The position numbers and the translations under genes were made by a program. Below the pieces are notes generated by a model that searched no databases, was not told the DNA's origin, and was given only the letters and a program-made list of their open reading frames with translations. A stretch of DNA of 64,000 nucleotides from Achromobacter denitrificans NBRC 15125. GTDB lineage: Bacteria > Pseudomonadota > Gammaproteobacteria > Burkholderiales > Burkholderiaceae_B. The stretch covers positions 147,976 through 211,975 of the forward strand of contig NZ_BCTQ01000004.1 in assembly GCF_001571365.1 (NCBI RefSeq), written 5' to 3'. Positions within the stretch are counted from its first letter, which is position 1, and each line of letters begins with the position of its first letter. Shown one piece after another: positions 7,035-14,955 of the stretch.

Positions 7035-8486
7035 ATGCTGACCCAATCCGTCGCCCTGATGTGGCTGCTGCTGTTCTCCGGCGGTTTCGCGGTGGCGAGC
7101 GTCCTGTACACCCGGCGCAAGCGGGGCACGCTGGAAGACTACATCGTGGCCCGCAACAGCCAGGGGCCGGTCGGCACCATCCTGACGCTGATGGCGTCCA
7201 CGCTGGGCGCATGGATCCTGTTCTCGCCCGCGCAGGCGGCAACCTGGGGCGGCCTGGCGGCCGTGATCGGCTACGCGCTGGGATCGATGTCGCCGCGGCT
7301 GGTGATGATCCCGCTGGGGCGCCGCATGCGCGAACTGATCCCGCACGGGCATACCCTCACCGAATTCCTGATGGCCCGCTACGGCCGCCCCATGTACGGG
7401 CTGGCGCTGTTCATCATGCTGTTCTATCTCTTCATCGCGCTGTCGGCCGAGGTCACGGCGATCGCCAAGCTGGTCACCATGCTGGCGCCCGTGCCCTTGT
7501 GGGCCACGGCGGCCATCGTGATGGGCACCACCTTGCTCTACACCACCTACGGCGGCCTGCGCTCGTCCATCTTCACCGACCAGGTGCAGATGATGGTGAT
7601 CGTGCCCTTGCTGGTGATCCTGTGCGTGGTCGGCTGGCAGGCGGCGGGCGGGGCGCTGCCCACCATCGAGGCGCTGCAGGCCAAGGCGCCGCAGCTGCTG
7701 GACCTGACCGACCCGGTCGGCGTGAAGGCCGGCCTGACGTTCTTCGTGGCCATCCTGCTGACCGGCATTTTCCACCAGGGCAACTGGCAGCGCATCTATG
7801 CCGCGCGCGACGCGCGCTCCATGCGCAACGGCTTCCTGCTGGGCGGCGTGCTGGTCGCGCCCTTCATTTTCCTGATGGGCCTGTTCGGCCTGGCCTTCGT
7901 GGGCCTGGCCCCGCAGGGCGACAGCTCCATTGCGCTGTTCAGCGTCATCATGCCGCATGCGCCGGCCTGGTTCGTGATCGCCCTGATCCCGCTGGGCCTG
8001 TCGCTGGTCATGAGCACGGCGGATACGGCGATCAGCGCCGTGTCCAGCATCATCGCGGTCGATCTGCGCCGCCTCATGCCCAATGCCGGATCCATGACCA
8101 TGAAGCGCCTGGCGCGCTGGCTGGTGCTGTTGATGGCCATCCCGGTGATGATCGTGGCCTCGCAGGGCTACAGCGTGCTGTACCTGTTCCTGCTGGCCGA
8201 CCTGCTGTGCTCGGCGGCGGCATTCCCGGTGTTCTACGGCCTCTTCAGCCGCAAGCACGACGGCCTGACCGCCACCACCGCCACGATCACCGGCCTGCTC
8301 GCCGGCCTGTATTACTTCCCGGCGCCTGGCGACAAGCCGACCTTTCTGCTGGAGTCCTTCCTGCTCGCCGCGCTGGTGCCGGTGATCACGACCGTCGTGA
8401 TGCGCTTCCTGCTGCGCGGCCGCAAGGAGTTCGATTTCGCGACCCTGAGCGCCGCCGTGCGCAGGCTGGATCAGGACACGGTCTGA
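7035..8486 (+). CDS. Sodium:solute symporter (SSS family), predicted thiamine/precursor importer
   Basis: 483 residues with about 13 membrane helices, the standard SSS size and topology. Early features are LEDYIVARNSQGPVGTILTLMASTLGAWILFSPA and later STADTAISAVSSIIAVDL, typical of the PanF/PutP-like fold with its sodium site. GGAGG lies at a good distance before the ATG at 7035. It is the only gene between the TPP riboswitch and a strong terminator, so it is a monocistronic thiamine-regulated unit. Family identity alone suggests only a sodium-coupled small-solute importer. The riboswitch makes thiamine, or a pyrimidine or thiazole precursor, the best substrate guess. PanF-like symporters under THI elements have been proposed as thiamine transporters in comparative genomics. 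Confidence 0.88.
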   Translation: MLTQSVALMWLLLFSGGFAVASVLYTRRKRGTLEDYIVARNSQGPVGTILTLMASTLGAWILFSPAQAATWGGLAAVIGYALGSMSPRLVMIPLGRRMRELIPHGHTLTEFLMARYGRPMYGLALFIMLFYLFIALSAEVTAIAKLVTMLAPVPLWATAAIVMGTTLLYTTYGGLRSSIFTDQVQMMVIVPLLVILCVVGWQAAGGALPTIEALQAKAPQLLDLTDPVGVKAGLTFFVAILLTGIFHQGNWQRIYAARDARSMRNGFLLGGVLVAPFIFLMGLFGLAFVGLAPQGDSSIALFSVIMPHAPAWFVIALIPLGLSLVMSTADTAISAVSSIIAVDLRRLMPNAGSMTMKRLARWLVLLMAIPVMIVASQGYSVLYLFLLADLLCSAAAFPVFYGLFSRKHDGLTATTATITGLLAGLYYFPAPGDKPTFLLESFLLAALVPVITTVVMRFLLRGRKEFDFATLSAAVRRLDQDTV

Positions 8487-8501
8487 TCCGGACGATCAGG
8501 G

Positions 8502-8533
8502 AAAAAAAGCGGCGCCTCCGGGGCGCCGCTTTT
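8502..8533. terminator. Bidirectional rho-independent terminator
   Basis: An 8-bp perfect GC stem, GCGGCGCC (8509-8516) with GGCGCCGC (8522-8529), has a 5-nt loop. It is preceded by seven A (8502-8508) and followed by four T (8530-8533). It therefore serves the symporter on the plus strand and the convergent VOC gene on the minus strand, where the U-tract is longer. Confidence 0.85.
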
Positions 8534-8553
8534 GCATTCCGGCCCGGAGCCGG

Positions 8554-8982
8554 TCAGCGCGCAATCCGCACCGAATCCGCGCTCCGGACGGATTCGCCGT
8601 GGAAGACGGCCTCGATGTTGTTGCCGTCCGGATCCAGCACGAACGCCGCGTAGTAGCCGGGATGGTAGGAACGCTCGCCCGGCGCGCCGTTGTCCCGGCC
8701 GCCATGCGCCATCGCGGCCATGTAGAAGGCGTCCACCATCGCCCGGTCGCGCGCCTGGAACGCCAGGTGATGGCGCCCGGTCAAGCGGCCTTCCACTTCG
8801 TCGCTGTCGACGGACCCGATGAACAGCTCGTCCGCCCAGAAGTTGTGCTCGTCGGAGCCGCCCACGGGTATGCCCAAGGCCTCGAAGACCGCGCCATAGA
8901 ACGCCTTGCTGGCGGCCAGGTCGCGGACGACCAGCCCGATGTGGTCTATCAAACGGCCGCGGTGGAGTTCTCGTGTCGCCAT
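8554..8982 (-). CDS. VOC family protein (glyoxalase/extradiol dioxygenase fold)
   Basis: 142 residues from the ATG at 8982, which has GGGAG just upstream; a longer start at 9021 lacks a comparable site. LIDHIGLVVRDLAASKAFYGAVFEALGI at the N-terminus, HHLAFQARDRAMVDAFYMAAMAHGG in the middle and YYAAFVLDPDGNNIEAVFH near the end form the paired beta-alpha-beta-beta-beta modules of the vicinal oxygen chelate fold. His in DHIG, His in HHLAF and Glu in NIEAVF are the usual metal ligands. The length fits a single-domain glyoxalase-like enzyme or resistance protein. It is a single gene facing away from the M15 peptidase island. The substrate is unknown. Confidence 0.85.
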   Translation of the reverse strand: MATRELHRGRLIDHIGLVVRDLAASKAFYGAVFEALGIPVGGSDEHNFWADELFIGSVDSDEVEGRLTGRHHLAFQARDRAMVDAFYMAAMAHGGRDNGAPGERSYHPGYYAAFVLDPDGNNIEAVFHGESVRSADSVRIAR

Positions 8983-9062
8983 GAAACGCTCCCGATGATG
9001 AGGGTCGACGGACTGTACCACCGCGCCTTCCTCCGGCGGGCGTACTCACTTTTCGCCGGTGA

Positions 9063-9084
9063 GCATACTCAATATGAGGTATGC
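9063..9084. promoter_or_regulatory. Imperfect inverted repeat upstream of the 9214 gene
   Basis: GCATAC (9063-9068) and GTATGC (9079-9084) are exact complements. The inner TCA and TGA also pair around ATA, with one extra base. It lies in the 231-bp gap (8983-9213) between the divergent VOC and 9214 genes, the only other structure seen there. It could be an operator or a chance palindrome. Confidence 0.3.
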
Positions 9085-9213
9085 GCCCAGCGGCGCAATG
9101 GCATTACATGTGATGGGACCCGGATGACGCTTCCCGTCCACGTCCGCGACAACCCCGGAGCCTGGGCGGTCCCTGCCGGCTGGCGGCTGTTCTCCTTTTC
9201 GAGGAAAGGCGAG

Positions 9214-9918
9214 ATGACAAAAGCTCAAGAACGAATTGCCGTTTTCATCTTCGGGGTGGTGTTCGTCATCGCGCTCTTGATCCTGGCCGTCGCGGTCCGG
9301 GAGCCGACCCCTCTTCAATATCAGGTCTTCAACGTCGTGCTCGCCCTGGCGGCGGCCGGGGTGGCCGCGATGCTGCCCGGCTTCATCGAGGCCAATCTGC
9401 CGAAATGGGCCAGGGCCGGCGGCTCCTTGGCGGTGTTCTTGCTGGTTCTACAGAAGGGGCCTGCCAGCCTGGTCGTGCCTCCTCCTCCGGAGCCTCTCAA
9501 GGGCACCGTCATTCTGCGCGACGGATTCAGCTTCTTCGACCAGAGCGGCTATCAGTTCGTGTCCAAGGCCATCGTGGCCTGGAACGCCGGGCTGGCCGAC
9601 ATTCTGGCGGCAAAGCAACCGAAAAGCGCGATAACCGGTTTCTTCCTGCCCTACGACGCCGGAGACTTCAAACATCCCGATTGGGACAAGAACGCGTCGG
9701 CCGGCATTCAGGAAATGATGGTTGCGAACCTGGGCGCGGTGAACGAATGCCCTACGGGCGGCTACCAGCACCACTGGTTCCAGCCCAAGAAGGGCGGCAT
9801 CTACTGTGTCCGGTCCCGGGATGGCAAGCACTATGCGGTCATTCGCGTGGACACCGTCGACAACGATCGCATCGGGTTCGATTTCATTTTCCAGCCGAGC
9901 GGGTCCGCCAAATTCTGA
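9214..9918 (+). CDS. Hypothetical membrane protein with large soluble domain
   Basis: 234 residues. The start at 9214 is preceded by GAGGAAAGGCGAG, a good ribosome site. Residues ~8-28 and ~38-56 are hydrophobic helices (VFIFGVVFVIALLILAVAV and VFNVVLALAAAGVAAMLPGF), and a third weak one may lie at ~68-80. From ~90 the protein is soluble and carries Trp/Tyr/Cys-rich segments such as PTGGYQHHWFQPKKGGIYCV. I do not recognise the family. By eye the codons are less GC-biased than in flanking genes. It sits 97 bp upstream of the peptidoglycan-binding/M15 peptidase gene in the same direction, so the two probably function together. A holin-like or immunity-like role is possible but unproven. Confidence 0.7.
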   Translation: MTKAQERIAVFIFGVVFVIALLILAVAVREPTPLQYQVFNVVLALAAAGVAAMLPGFIEANLPKWARAGGSLAVFLLVLQKGPASLVVPPPPEPLKGTVILRDGFSFFDQSGYQFVSKAIVAWNAGLADILAAKQPKSAITGFFLPYDAGDFKHPDWDKNASAGIQEMMVANLGAVNECPTGGYQHHWFQPKKGGIYCVRSRDGKHYAVIRVDTVDNDRIGFDFIFQPSGSAKF

Positions 9919-10015
9919 CGTTTGCAGGACGACCCCGCATGGCATCCGCTATGCGTGGGCATTGGACGTAGCCGTTCCGCGGGGCGGTTTTTTCTTCATG
10001 TTCAACGGAGGTTGT

Positions 10016-10795
10016 ATGGTCAAGCTCCTTCAGCGAGGCGCGACGGGTTACTTTGTCACCCAGTGGCAGGTTTTTCTACGAGGCCAGGGCTATCCGCTCA
10101 ATTCCTCGGAAACCTTCGACGACGATACGGTCGAAGCAACCAGGCAATTCCAGACGAAGCACGGACTGGAACCCGACGGTATCGTCGGCAACAGAACCCT
10201 GGGCAAGGCGATGTCCCTGGGCCTGGAGATCGTGGAGTTTGCCGAGACACAGGCCGGATATCCTCCCAGGCCGTCGTTTCGTCCCTTGGTCAACAATGCG
10301 GAACGCCAGCAGGTTTTCGGCCCCTTGGCATTCGTGCCCGCGCCCACTCGCGACAATCCGGAGAGAATAAGAATCACGAACGGATGGGACGCCAGCAATA
10401 TCGTGGATGTCGTGGTTCCGCAGCTTCGAGGAAAGGAGGGGGCAAATGCCCGCGGCGTCGTACAGTTCCATCGAAAGGTCGCGGAGCAGTTGTCGGCGCT
10501 ATGGAAAGCGTTCGAGGACAGGGGCTTGCTCGATCTGGTGCTGACTTATAGCGGCGCCTATGATCCCCGTTTCGTGAGGGGCAAGGCTGCCGATCAGGTG
10601 CTCTCGAACCATGCCTTCGGCACGGCTTTCGACATCAATTACACGTGGAACAAGCTGGGCGCGGAACCCGCGACGGAGGGCGCCCGAGGCAGCGTCTACA
10701 AGCTGGTGCCCGTCGCTCATGAGTTTGGCTTCTATTGGGGCGGCCACTTCACCCGCAGGGACGGGATGCACTTCGAAGTCGCCAAGATCCTTTGA
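10016..10795 (+). CDS. Peptidoglycan-binding domain / M15-type peptidase
   Basis: 259 residues. The start at 10016 has GGAGG five bases upstream. Residues ~3-68 form a PG_binding_1 domain: LLQRGATGYFVTQWQVFL, ATRQFQTKHGLEPDGIVG, NRTLGKA. Residues ~145-259 form a zinc D,D- or L,D-peptidase domain of the M15 type: SNHAFGTAFDIN supplies His199 and Asp206, and the terminal GMHFEVAKI supplies His252. This architecture is common in phage endolysins and in some secreted cell-wall hydrolases. No signal peptide is visible, so export would need a holin or a dedicated secretion system. Base composition is more AT-rich than the surroundings, suggesting acquisition. It pairs with the membrane protein at 9214; no other phage genes were seen. 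Confidence 0.85.
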   Translation: MVKLLQRGATGYFVTQWQVFLRGQGYPLNSSETFDDDTVEATRQFQTKHGLEPDGIVGNRTLGKAMSLGLEIVEFAETQAGYPPRPSFRPLVNNAERQQVFGPLAFVPAPTRDNPERIRITNGWDASNIVDVVVPQLRGKEGANARGVVQFHRKVAEQLSALWKAFEDRGLLDLVLTYSGAYDPRFVRGKAADQVLSNHAFGTAFDINYTWNKLGAEPATEGARGSVYKLVPVAHEFGFYWGGHFTRRDGMHFEVAKIL

Positions 10796-10883
10796 GCCGG
10801 GGCGGCCAGGATTATTCCGATTCATTAGCGGGTAACAAAATCTGTCTACTCTGCATGGCTTTCCATCAGGAGCCATACGAGCA

Positions 10884-13100
10884 ATGTCCCAGCCGTTCAG
10901 CCCCACGGGCACCCGCCGCCGCTTTCCCCGCGCCATCCTGGCCGCCACCCTTGCCGCCAGTCTGCTGGCCGCCTGCGGCGGCGATGACGACGACGACAAC
11001 AACAGTTCCAGGCCTCCGGAAGCCGGCGTTCCGCCGGTTACGACGCCGCCGGTCACGACCTCGCCCGTCACCGATACGCCGGTCACCGAACGGACGTTCC
11101 TGCCCAACGCCGGCACCCTGCATGGCTCGGCCGACGCGTCGACCGCTATCGCGCTGGACGCCAACTGGATGGTCGTCGCCGACGACGAAGCGAACGTGCT
11201 GCGCGTCTACCCGCGCCAGGGCGGCGCGGCGGTCCTGGAGTGGGACTTCTCCGTCGAAGGTCCGGCGCTGCCCAAGGAACTGGACGTCGAAGCCAGCACC
11301 GTGATCGGCAATCTGGCGTTCTTCCTCGGATCGCACGGCAATAGCAAGGATGGCGGCGACGCGGTCGCCGAGCGCGGCCATATGTTCGCCGTCGAAATCA
11401 GCGGCACCGGCAGCGACACCCGGTTCTCCTATGTGGGCATATTCTCGCAACTGGAACAGCAGTTGGTTGCCTGGGATAGCGGCAACCTGCACGGACAGGG
11501 CGTCGACTATTTCGGCTTCGCGCGCTCGACCGCCGCGGGCCTGGCGCCGGAACGCGTAGACGGCTTCGCCATCGAAGGCGCCGCCACGGCTCCCGACGGC
11601 AAAACGCTGTGGCTGGGTTTCCGCGCTCCGCAAATGGACGGCGACGTCCGCAACCGCGCGCTCATCGTCCCGGTGCTCAACCCGCTGGAACTGGTGACGG
11701 GCAAGGCCAGCCAGGCCGGCTTCGGCACGCCCATCGAACTCAACCTGGGCGGGCGCGGCATCCGCTCCATGGCCCGCGGCGCCGACGGGCAGTACCTGAT
11801 CCTGGCCGGCCCGGCGGGCGCCGCCAGCCGCCAGGCCGCGCGCAACTTCGCGCTGTATGCCTGGAGCGGCATCGCCGCCGACGCGCCGCGTGAAATCGCC
11901 AACAACATCGAAGCCATGCGCGCCGCCAGCGGCGGCAGCCTGGAGGCCATCGTCGAAGTGGCCGGCCCGGTCGCGGCGGGGACGCCCGTGCAACTGCTGA
12001 TGGACAACGGCGATACCGTATTCGCCGGCACGAGTTCCGCGGCCAAGGACCTGCCCGAGGCCGAGCAACGTTTCCTGGGCGTGAGCTTCAACCTGGCCGA
12101 TCTGCGCGCCACCACTTCGGGCCCGGCGCTGGCGGACAGCACGCCGGCCGACGACCGCCAGGGCGTCAACGTCGATACCCGCCTGCTGTTCCGCTTCGAC
12201 CAGGGCGTCGCCCTGGGCCAGGGGAGCGTTACCTTGCGCCGCGCGGACGGCTCCCTGGTCGAGCGGTTTTCGGCCCGCGCGACGCCGGCCCGCATCAAGG
12301 CCGAATACAACCAGGTCACCATCAAGCCCTCCGTCCCCCTGGACTACAGCACCGGCTACTACGTGGAGATCGATGCGGACGCCATTCTCGGCCACGCCGG
12401 CCTGGCCTATCCCGGGCTGCACGGCGGCACCGCGCTCGACTTCCGCACGGCCGGCGTGCCGACGCCGCTGGCCGCGGGCGACGTGCTCTTCGTCGGCGCC
12501 AACGCCGAAGCTCCCGACGCCTTCGCCTTCATGCTGATGAAGGCCGTGGACGGCGGCACCCGCGTCCAGTTCACCGACCGCGACCGCGGCAAAGGCGGCA
12601 TCCAGGAATTCGAAGGCCTGACCAACGAAACCGCCATGGACTGGACGGCCGACCGCTACCTCCCGGCCGGCACCATCGTCACCATCGCCACCGACGTGAC
12701 GGGCAATCCGGAAACCGACATCGGCTTTACCGTCGGCGCCCCGGGCGGCCTGGGCAAGGAAGAAACCATCTATGCCATGACCGGCGCCGTCATCGACGGC
12801 CTGGGCGACGGCACGGCTGGAGAAATCAGCAGCGTGGGCACCTTCCTGGCCAGCATCACGCTGGGCGGCGGCAAGGACAACGTCATCCCGCCGTCGCTGG
12901 ACGCCGCCGGCACCGCCTTCCGTTTCACCGTCACGCCGACCAACCAGACCAGCGCCATCTATGCGGGGCCGCTGGGCACGCAGGATATCCCGGCGCTTGC
13001 CGGGCGCATCAGCGATCCGGCCAACTGGCAGATCCGGTACAAGCCGGAAGCGGGCTTCCCCCTGGTCAACGGCAGCCTGTTCGGCAACCGCGCGCCTTAA
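10884..13100 (+). CDS. DUF3616 / Ig-like domain lipoprotein
   Basis: 738 residues. The N-terminus is a lipoprotein signal (RRRFPRAILAATLAASLLAACGG) with Cys31 as lipidation site, then an acidic linker of five Asp, and a Thr/Pro/Val-rich spacer (PVTTPPVTT). Residues ~80-390 match the DUF3616 beta-propeller-like pattern (LPKELDVEAST, GKTLWLGFRAPQMDGDVRNRALIVPVLN, IRSMARGADGQYLILAGPA). A Big_5/SbsA-type Ig-like domain follows (DSTPADDRQGVNVDTRLLFRF to YYVEIDADAI), and the last third begins GDVLFVGANAEAPDAFAFMLM. An exported, membrane-anchored protein is clear. Some relatives are annotated as phytase- or phosphatase-like, but no catalytic motif is certain. It is monocistronic with AGGAG upstream, and its stop overlaps the convergent LacI gene by 4 nt. 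Confidence 0.8.
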   Translation: MSQPFSPTGTRRRFPRAILAATLAASLLAACGGDDDDDNNSSRPPEAGVPPVTTPPVTTSPVTDTPVTERTFLPNAGTLHGSADASTAIALDANWMVVADDEANVLRVYPRQGGAAVLEWDFSVEGPALPKELDVEASTVIGNLAFFLGSHGNSKDGGDAVAERGHMFAVEISGTGSDTRFSYVGIFSQLEQQLVAWDSGNLHGQGVDYFGFARSTAAGLAPERVDGFAIEGAATAPDGKTLWLGFRAPQMDGDVRNRALIVPVLNPLELVTGKASQAGFGTPIELNLGGRGIRSMARGADGQYLILAGPAGAASRQAARNFALYAWSGIAADAPREIANNIEAMRAASGGSLEAIVEVAGPVAAGTPVQLLMDNGDTVFAGTSSAAKDLPEAEQRFLGVSFNLADLRATTSGPALADSTPADDRQGVNVDTRLLFRFDQGVALGQGSVTLRRADGSLVERFSARATPARIKAEYNQVTIKPSVPLDYSTGYYVEIDADAILGHAGLAYPGLHGGTALDFRTAGVPTPLAAGDVLFVGANAEAPDAFAFMLMKAVDGGTRVQFTDRDRGKGGIQEFEGLTNETAMDWTADRYLPAGTIVTIATDVTGNPETDIGFTVGAPGGLGKEETIYAMTGAVIDGLGDGTAGEISSVGTFLASITLGGGKDNVIPPSLDAAGTAFRFTVTPTNQTSAIYAGPLGTQDIPALAGRISDPANWQIRYKPEAGFPLVNGSLFGNRAP

Positions 13101-14191
13101 CCCGGGTCGCCCTCGGGCGATGCGCCGCGCCTGACGCGACGGGTTCCGGTTCCCGGCGGGGAGCCGGAAGCCGTCGGCGCAGCGGGCCTGACCGTCTTGC
13201 GCTCGACCAGCACGCACGGCACGACGATGTCGCGCGCCGGGGCCTGGCCGGACATCCGTTCGCGCAGCAGGGTCACCGCGGCGTCCACCATGGGTTCCAC
13301 GCGCTGGCAGACGGTGGTCAGCTGGTAGGCGCCCCAGGCCGCCTGCGGCACGTCGTCGAAGCCGATCACGCCCACGTCTTCGGGAATGCGCAAGCCCAGC
13401 TCCAGCCGCAGCACGTCCATGGCCGCGATCGCCATGTGGTCGTTGGCGACGAAGACGGCGTCCGGCCGGTCGGCGCGGTCGAACAGGCGCCGCACGGCAT
13501 CCTGCGCGCCCGCGAAGCTGTAGTTGCCCGTGTCGCGACAGGCCGCGCGCGTGCCGAGCTCGGCCAGCGCCTGATTGAAACCCCGCTCGCGCTCCCTGCT
13601 GGTGGAGGAATCCTCCAGCCCCGCCAGGAATGCAATGCGCCGGTACCCACGGGCCACCAGCAACTCGGCCGCCATGCGGCCGCCGGCGGCATTGTCGGAG
13701 GTGACCGACCCGGTGGCGTAGCGCGCCAGGCCGGCCAGATCCGAAATGCGGTTGAACTGCACCACCGGCACGCCCACGTCCAGGCAGCTTTTCGCCAATG
13801 TGGGCGACAGCATGGCCGACGCCAGCACGATCCCGTCGACCTGGTATTGCAGGATGTCGGCCAGCACGCCGTCCGCGCCTTCGTCGATGTTCGCGATGAA
13901 CATCAGCACGTGGTAGCCCTCTTTCTGCAGTTTCTGCGACAGCTTTTCGATCACCAGCGGATAGAACTGGTTCTCCAGGTAGCTCATGACCAGCGCCACG
14001 ATCCGGCTCTGGCGCGTGATCAGGCTGCGAGCCAGCGCGTTGGGCCGGTAGCCCAGGCGCTGGGCGGCCGCCAGCACTTTGCGCCGCATTTCCTCGGACA
14101 CGCTGGCGCCGGGCGTGAAGGTACGGCTGACGGCCGACTGGGACACCTGTGCCAGGTCGGCCACATCCTGTGCGCGGGGGGCGGTTTTCAT
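13097..14191 (-). CDS. LacI family transcriptional regulator (leftward arm)
   Basis: 364 residues from the ATG at 14191, which overlaps the SDR stop as ATGA; a TTG four codons upstream is less likely. The N-terminal helix-turn-helix is QDVADLAQVSQSAVSRTFTPGASVSEEMRRKVLAAAQRLGYRPNALARSL, with the hinge helix at the end. The periplasmic-binding-like core follows (IVALVMSYLENQFYPLVIEKL, RRIAFLAGLEDSSTSRERERGF, VFVANDHMAIAAMDVL, VGVIGFDDVPQAAW). It is the third gene of an operon with a HisD-like dehydrogenase and an SDR. CG-centred palindromes at 16331-16570, ahead of that operon and of the divergent aminotransferase, are its best candidate operators, although the second LacI at 24896 could also use them. 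Confidence 0.9.
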   Translation of the reverse strand: MKTAPRAQDVADLAQVSQSAVSRTFTPGASVSEEMRRKVLAAAQRLGYRPNALARSLITRQSRIVALVMSYLENQFYPLVIEKLSQKLQKEGYHVLMFIANIDEGADGVLADILQYQVDGIVLASAMLSPTLAKSCLDVGVPVVQFNRISDLAGLARYATGSVTSDNAAGGRMAAELLVARGYRRIAFLAGLEDSSTSRERERGFNQALAELGTRAACRDTGNYSFAGAQDAVRRLFDRADRPDAVFVANDHMAIAAMDVLRLELGLRIPEDVGVIGFDDVPQAAWGAYQLTTVCQRVEPMVDAAVTLLRERMSGQAPARDIVVPCVLVERKTVRPAAPTASGSPPGTGTRRVRRGASPEGDPG

Positions 14192-14955
14192 GCGGCGGTC
14201 CAACCTCCGTCCAGCATCAGCGCGCTGCCGGTCATCAGGCTGGACGCATCGCTGGCCAGGAACACGGCGGCGCCCATGATTTCATCGAGCCGGCCCACGC
14301 GGCCCAAGGCAATCCGCTCGCAGACCCATTGCCGGAAACCGGGAGCGTCGAACATGGCCGATGTCATGGGGGTTTCGATAAAGGTGGGGCAGATTGTATT
14401 CACCCGGACGCCATGGGCGCCCAATTCCCAGGCCAGGGCCTTGGTCATGCCTTCCATGGCATGCTTGCTGGCGCAATACAGCACGCGGCGCGGGCTGCCG
14501 ACGTGCCCCATCTGCGACGAAACATTGATGAGCGAACCCGGCCGCCGCGCCGCGAGCAGCCGGCGCGCCACCGCGCGGCTGACGTACAGCGCCGCCTTGA
14601 CGTTCAGGTCGAATATCGCATCGATGTCCTGGTCCGTCTGCTCGACCAGGGGCGCCGGCCGGTTCATGCCCGCGTTATTGACCAGGATATCGTAGGGCGC
14701 GGCATCCGCGACGGCGGCGTCCACGTCGGCCGGCCGGGTCACGTCCAGCACGGAAAAGTCGCAAGACACCCGTTCCTGGCGCAGCGCCTTGCAGACGTTC
14801 TGCAACTCCGCCTCGCGGCGAGCCGCCACCGTGACGTGGGCGCCGGCCCGGCCCAGCGCGGCGGCAATGGCCAGGCCGATGCCGCCGCTGCCGCCCGTCA
14901 CCAGCGCGCGTTTCCCGTCCAGCCGGAAACTGGGGCTAGCAGGCAGTTCGATCAT
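14188..14955 (-). CDS. SDR family NAD(P)-dependent oxidoreductase
   Basis: 255 residues. The Rossmann nucleotide site is [15 protein letters not shown] near residue 17. NNAG is near 98, and the catalytic set is Ser in INVSSQMG with YCASK (Tyr and Lys). The C-terminus [14 protein letters not shown] is typical of classical SDRs of the FabG/gluconate-5-dehydrogenase group. Its ATG overlaps the stop of the HisD-like gene (ATGA, 14952-14955) and its stop overlaps the LacI start, so the three genes are translationally coupled. It presumably oxidises or reduces a hydroxyl or keto intermediate in the same pathway as the HisD-like enzyme. The substrate is not known. Confidence 0.9.
   Translation of the reverse strand: MIELPASPSFRLDGKRALVTGGSGGIGLAIAAALGRAGAHVTVAARREAELQNVCKALRQERVSCDFSVLDVTRPADVDAAVADAAPYDILVNNAGMNRPAPLVEQTDQDIDAIFDLNVKAALYVSRAVARRLLAARRPGSLINVSSQMGHVGSPRRVLYCASKHAMEGMTKALAWELGAHGVRVNTICPTFIETPMTSAMFDAPGFRQWVCERIALGRVGRLDEIMGAAVFLASDASSLMTGSALMLDGGWTAA

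Noticed and set aside
6741..8258. Long minus-strand open frame opposite the symporter
   Set aside because: His/Gln/Arg-rich low-complexity translation typical of the antisense strand of a high-GC gene; the plus strand has a clear 13-helix transporter and a riboswitch.
10016..10795. Prophage
   Set aside because: Only an endolysin-like gene and one membrane protein are present; no structural, integrase or replication genes occur nearby.
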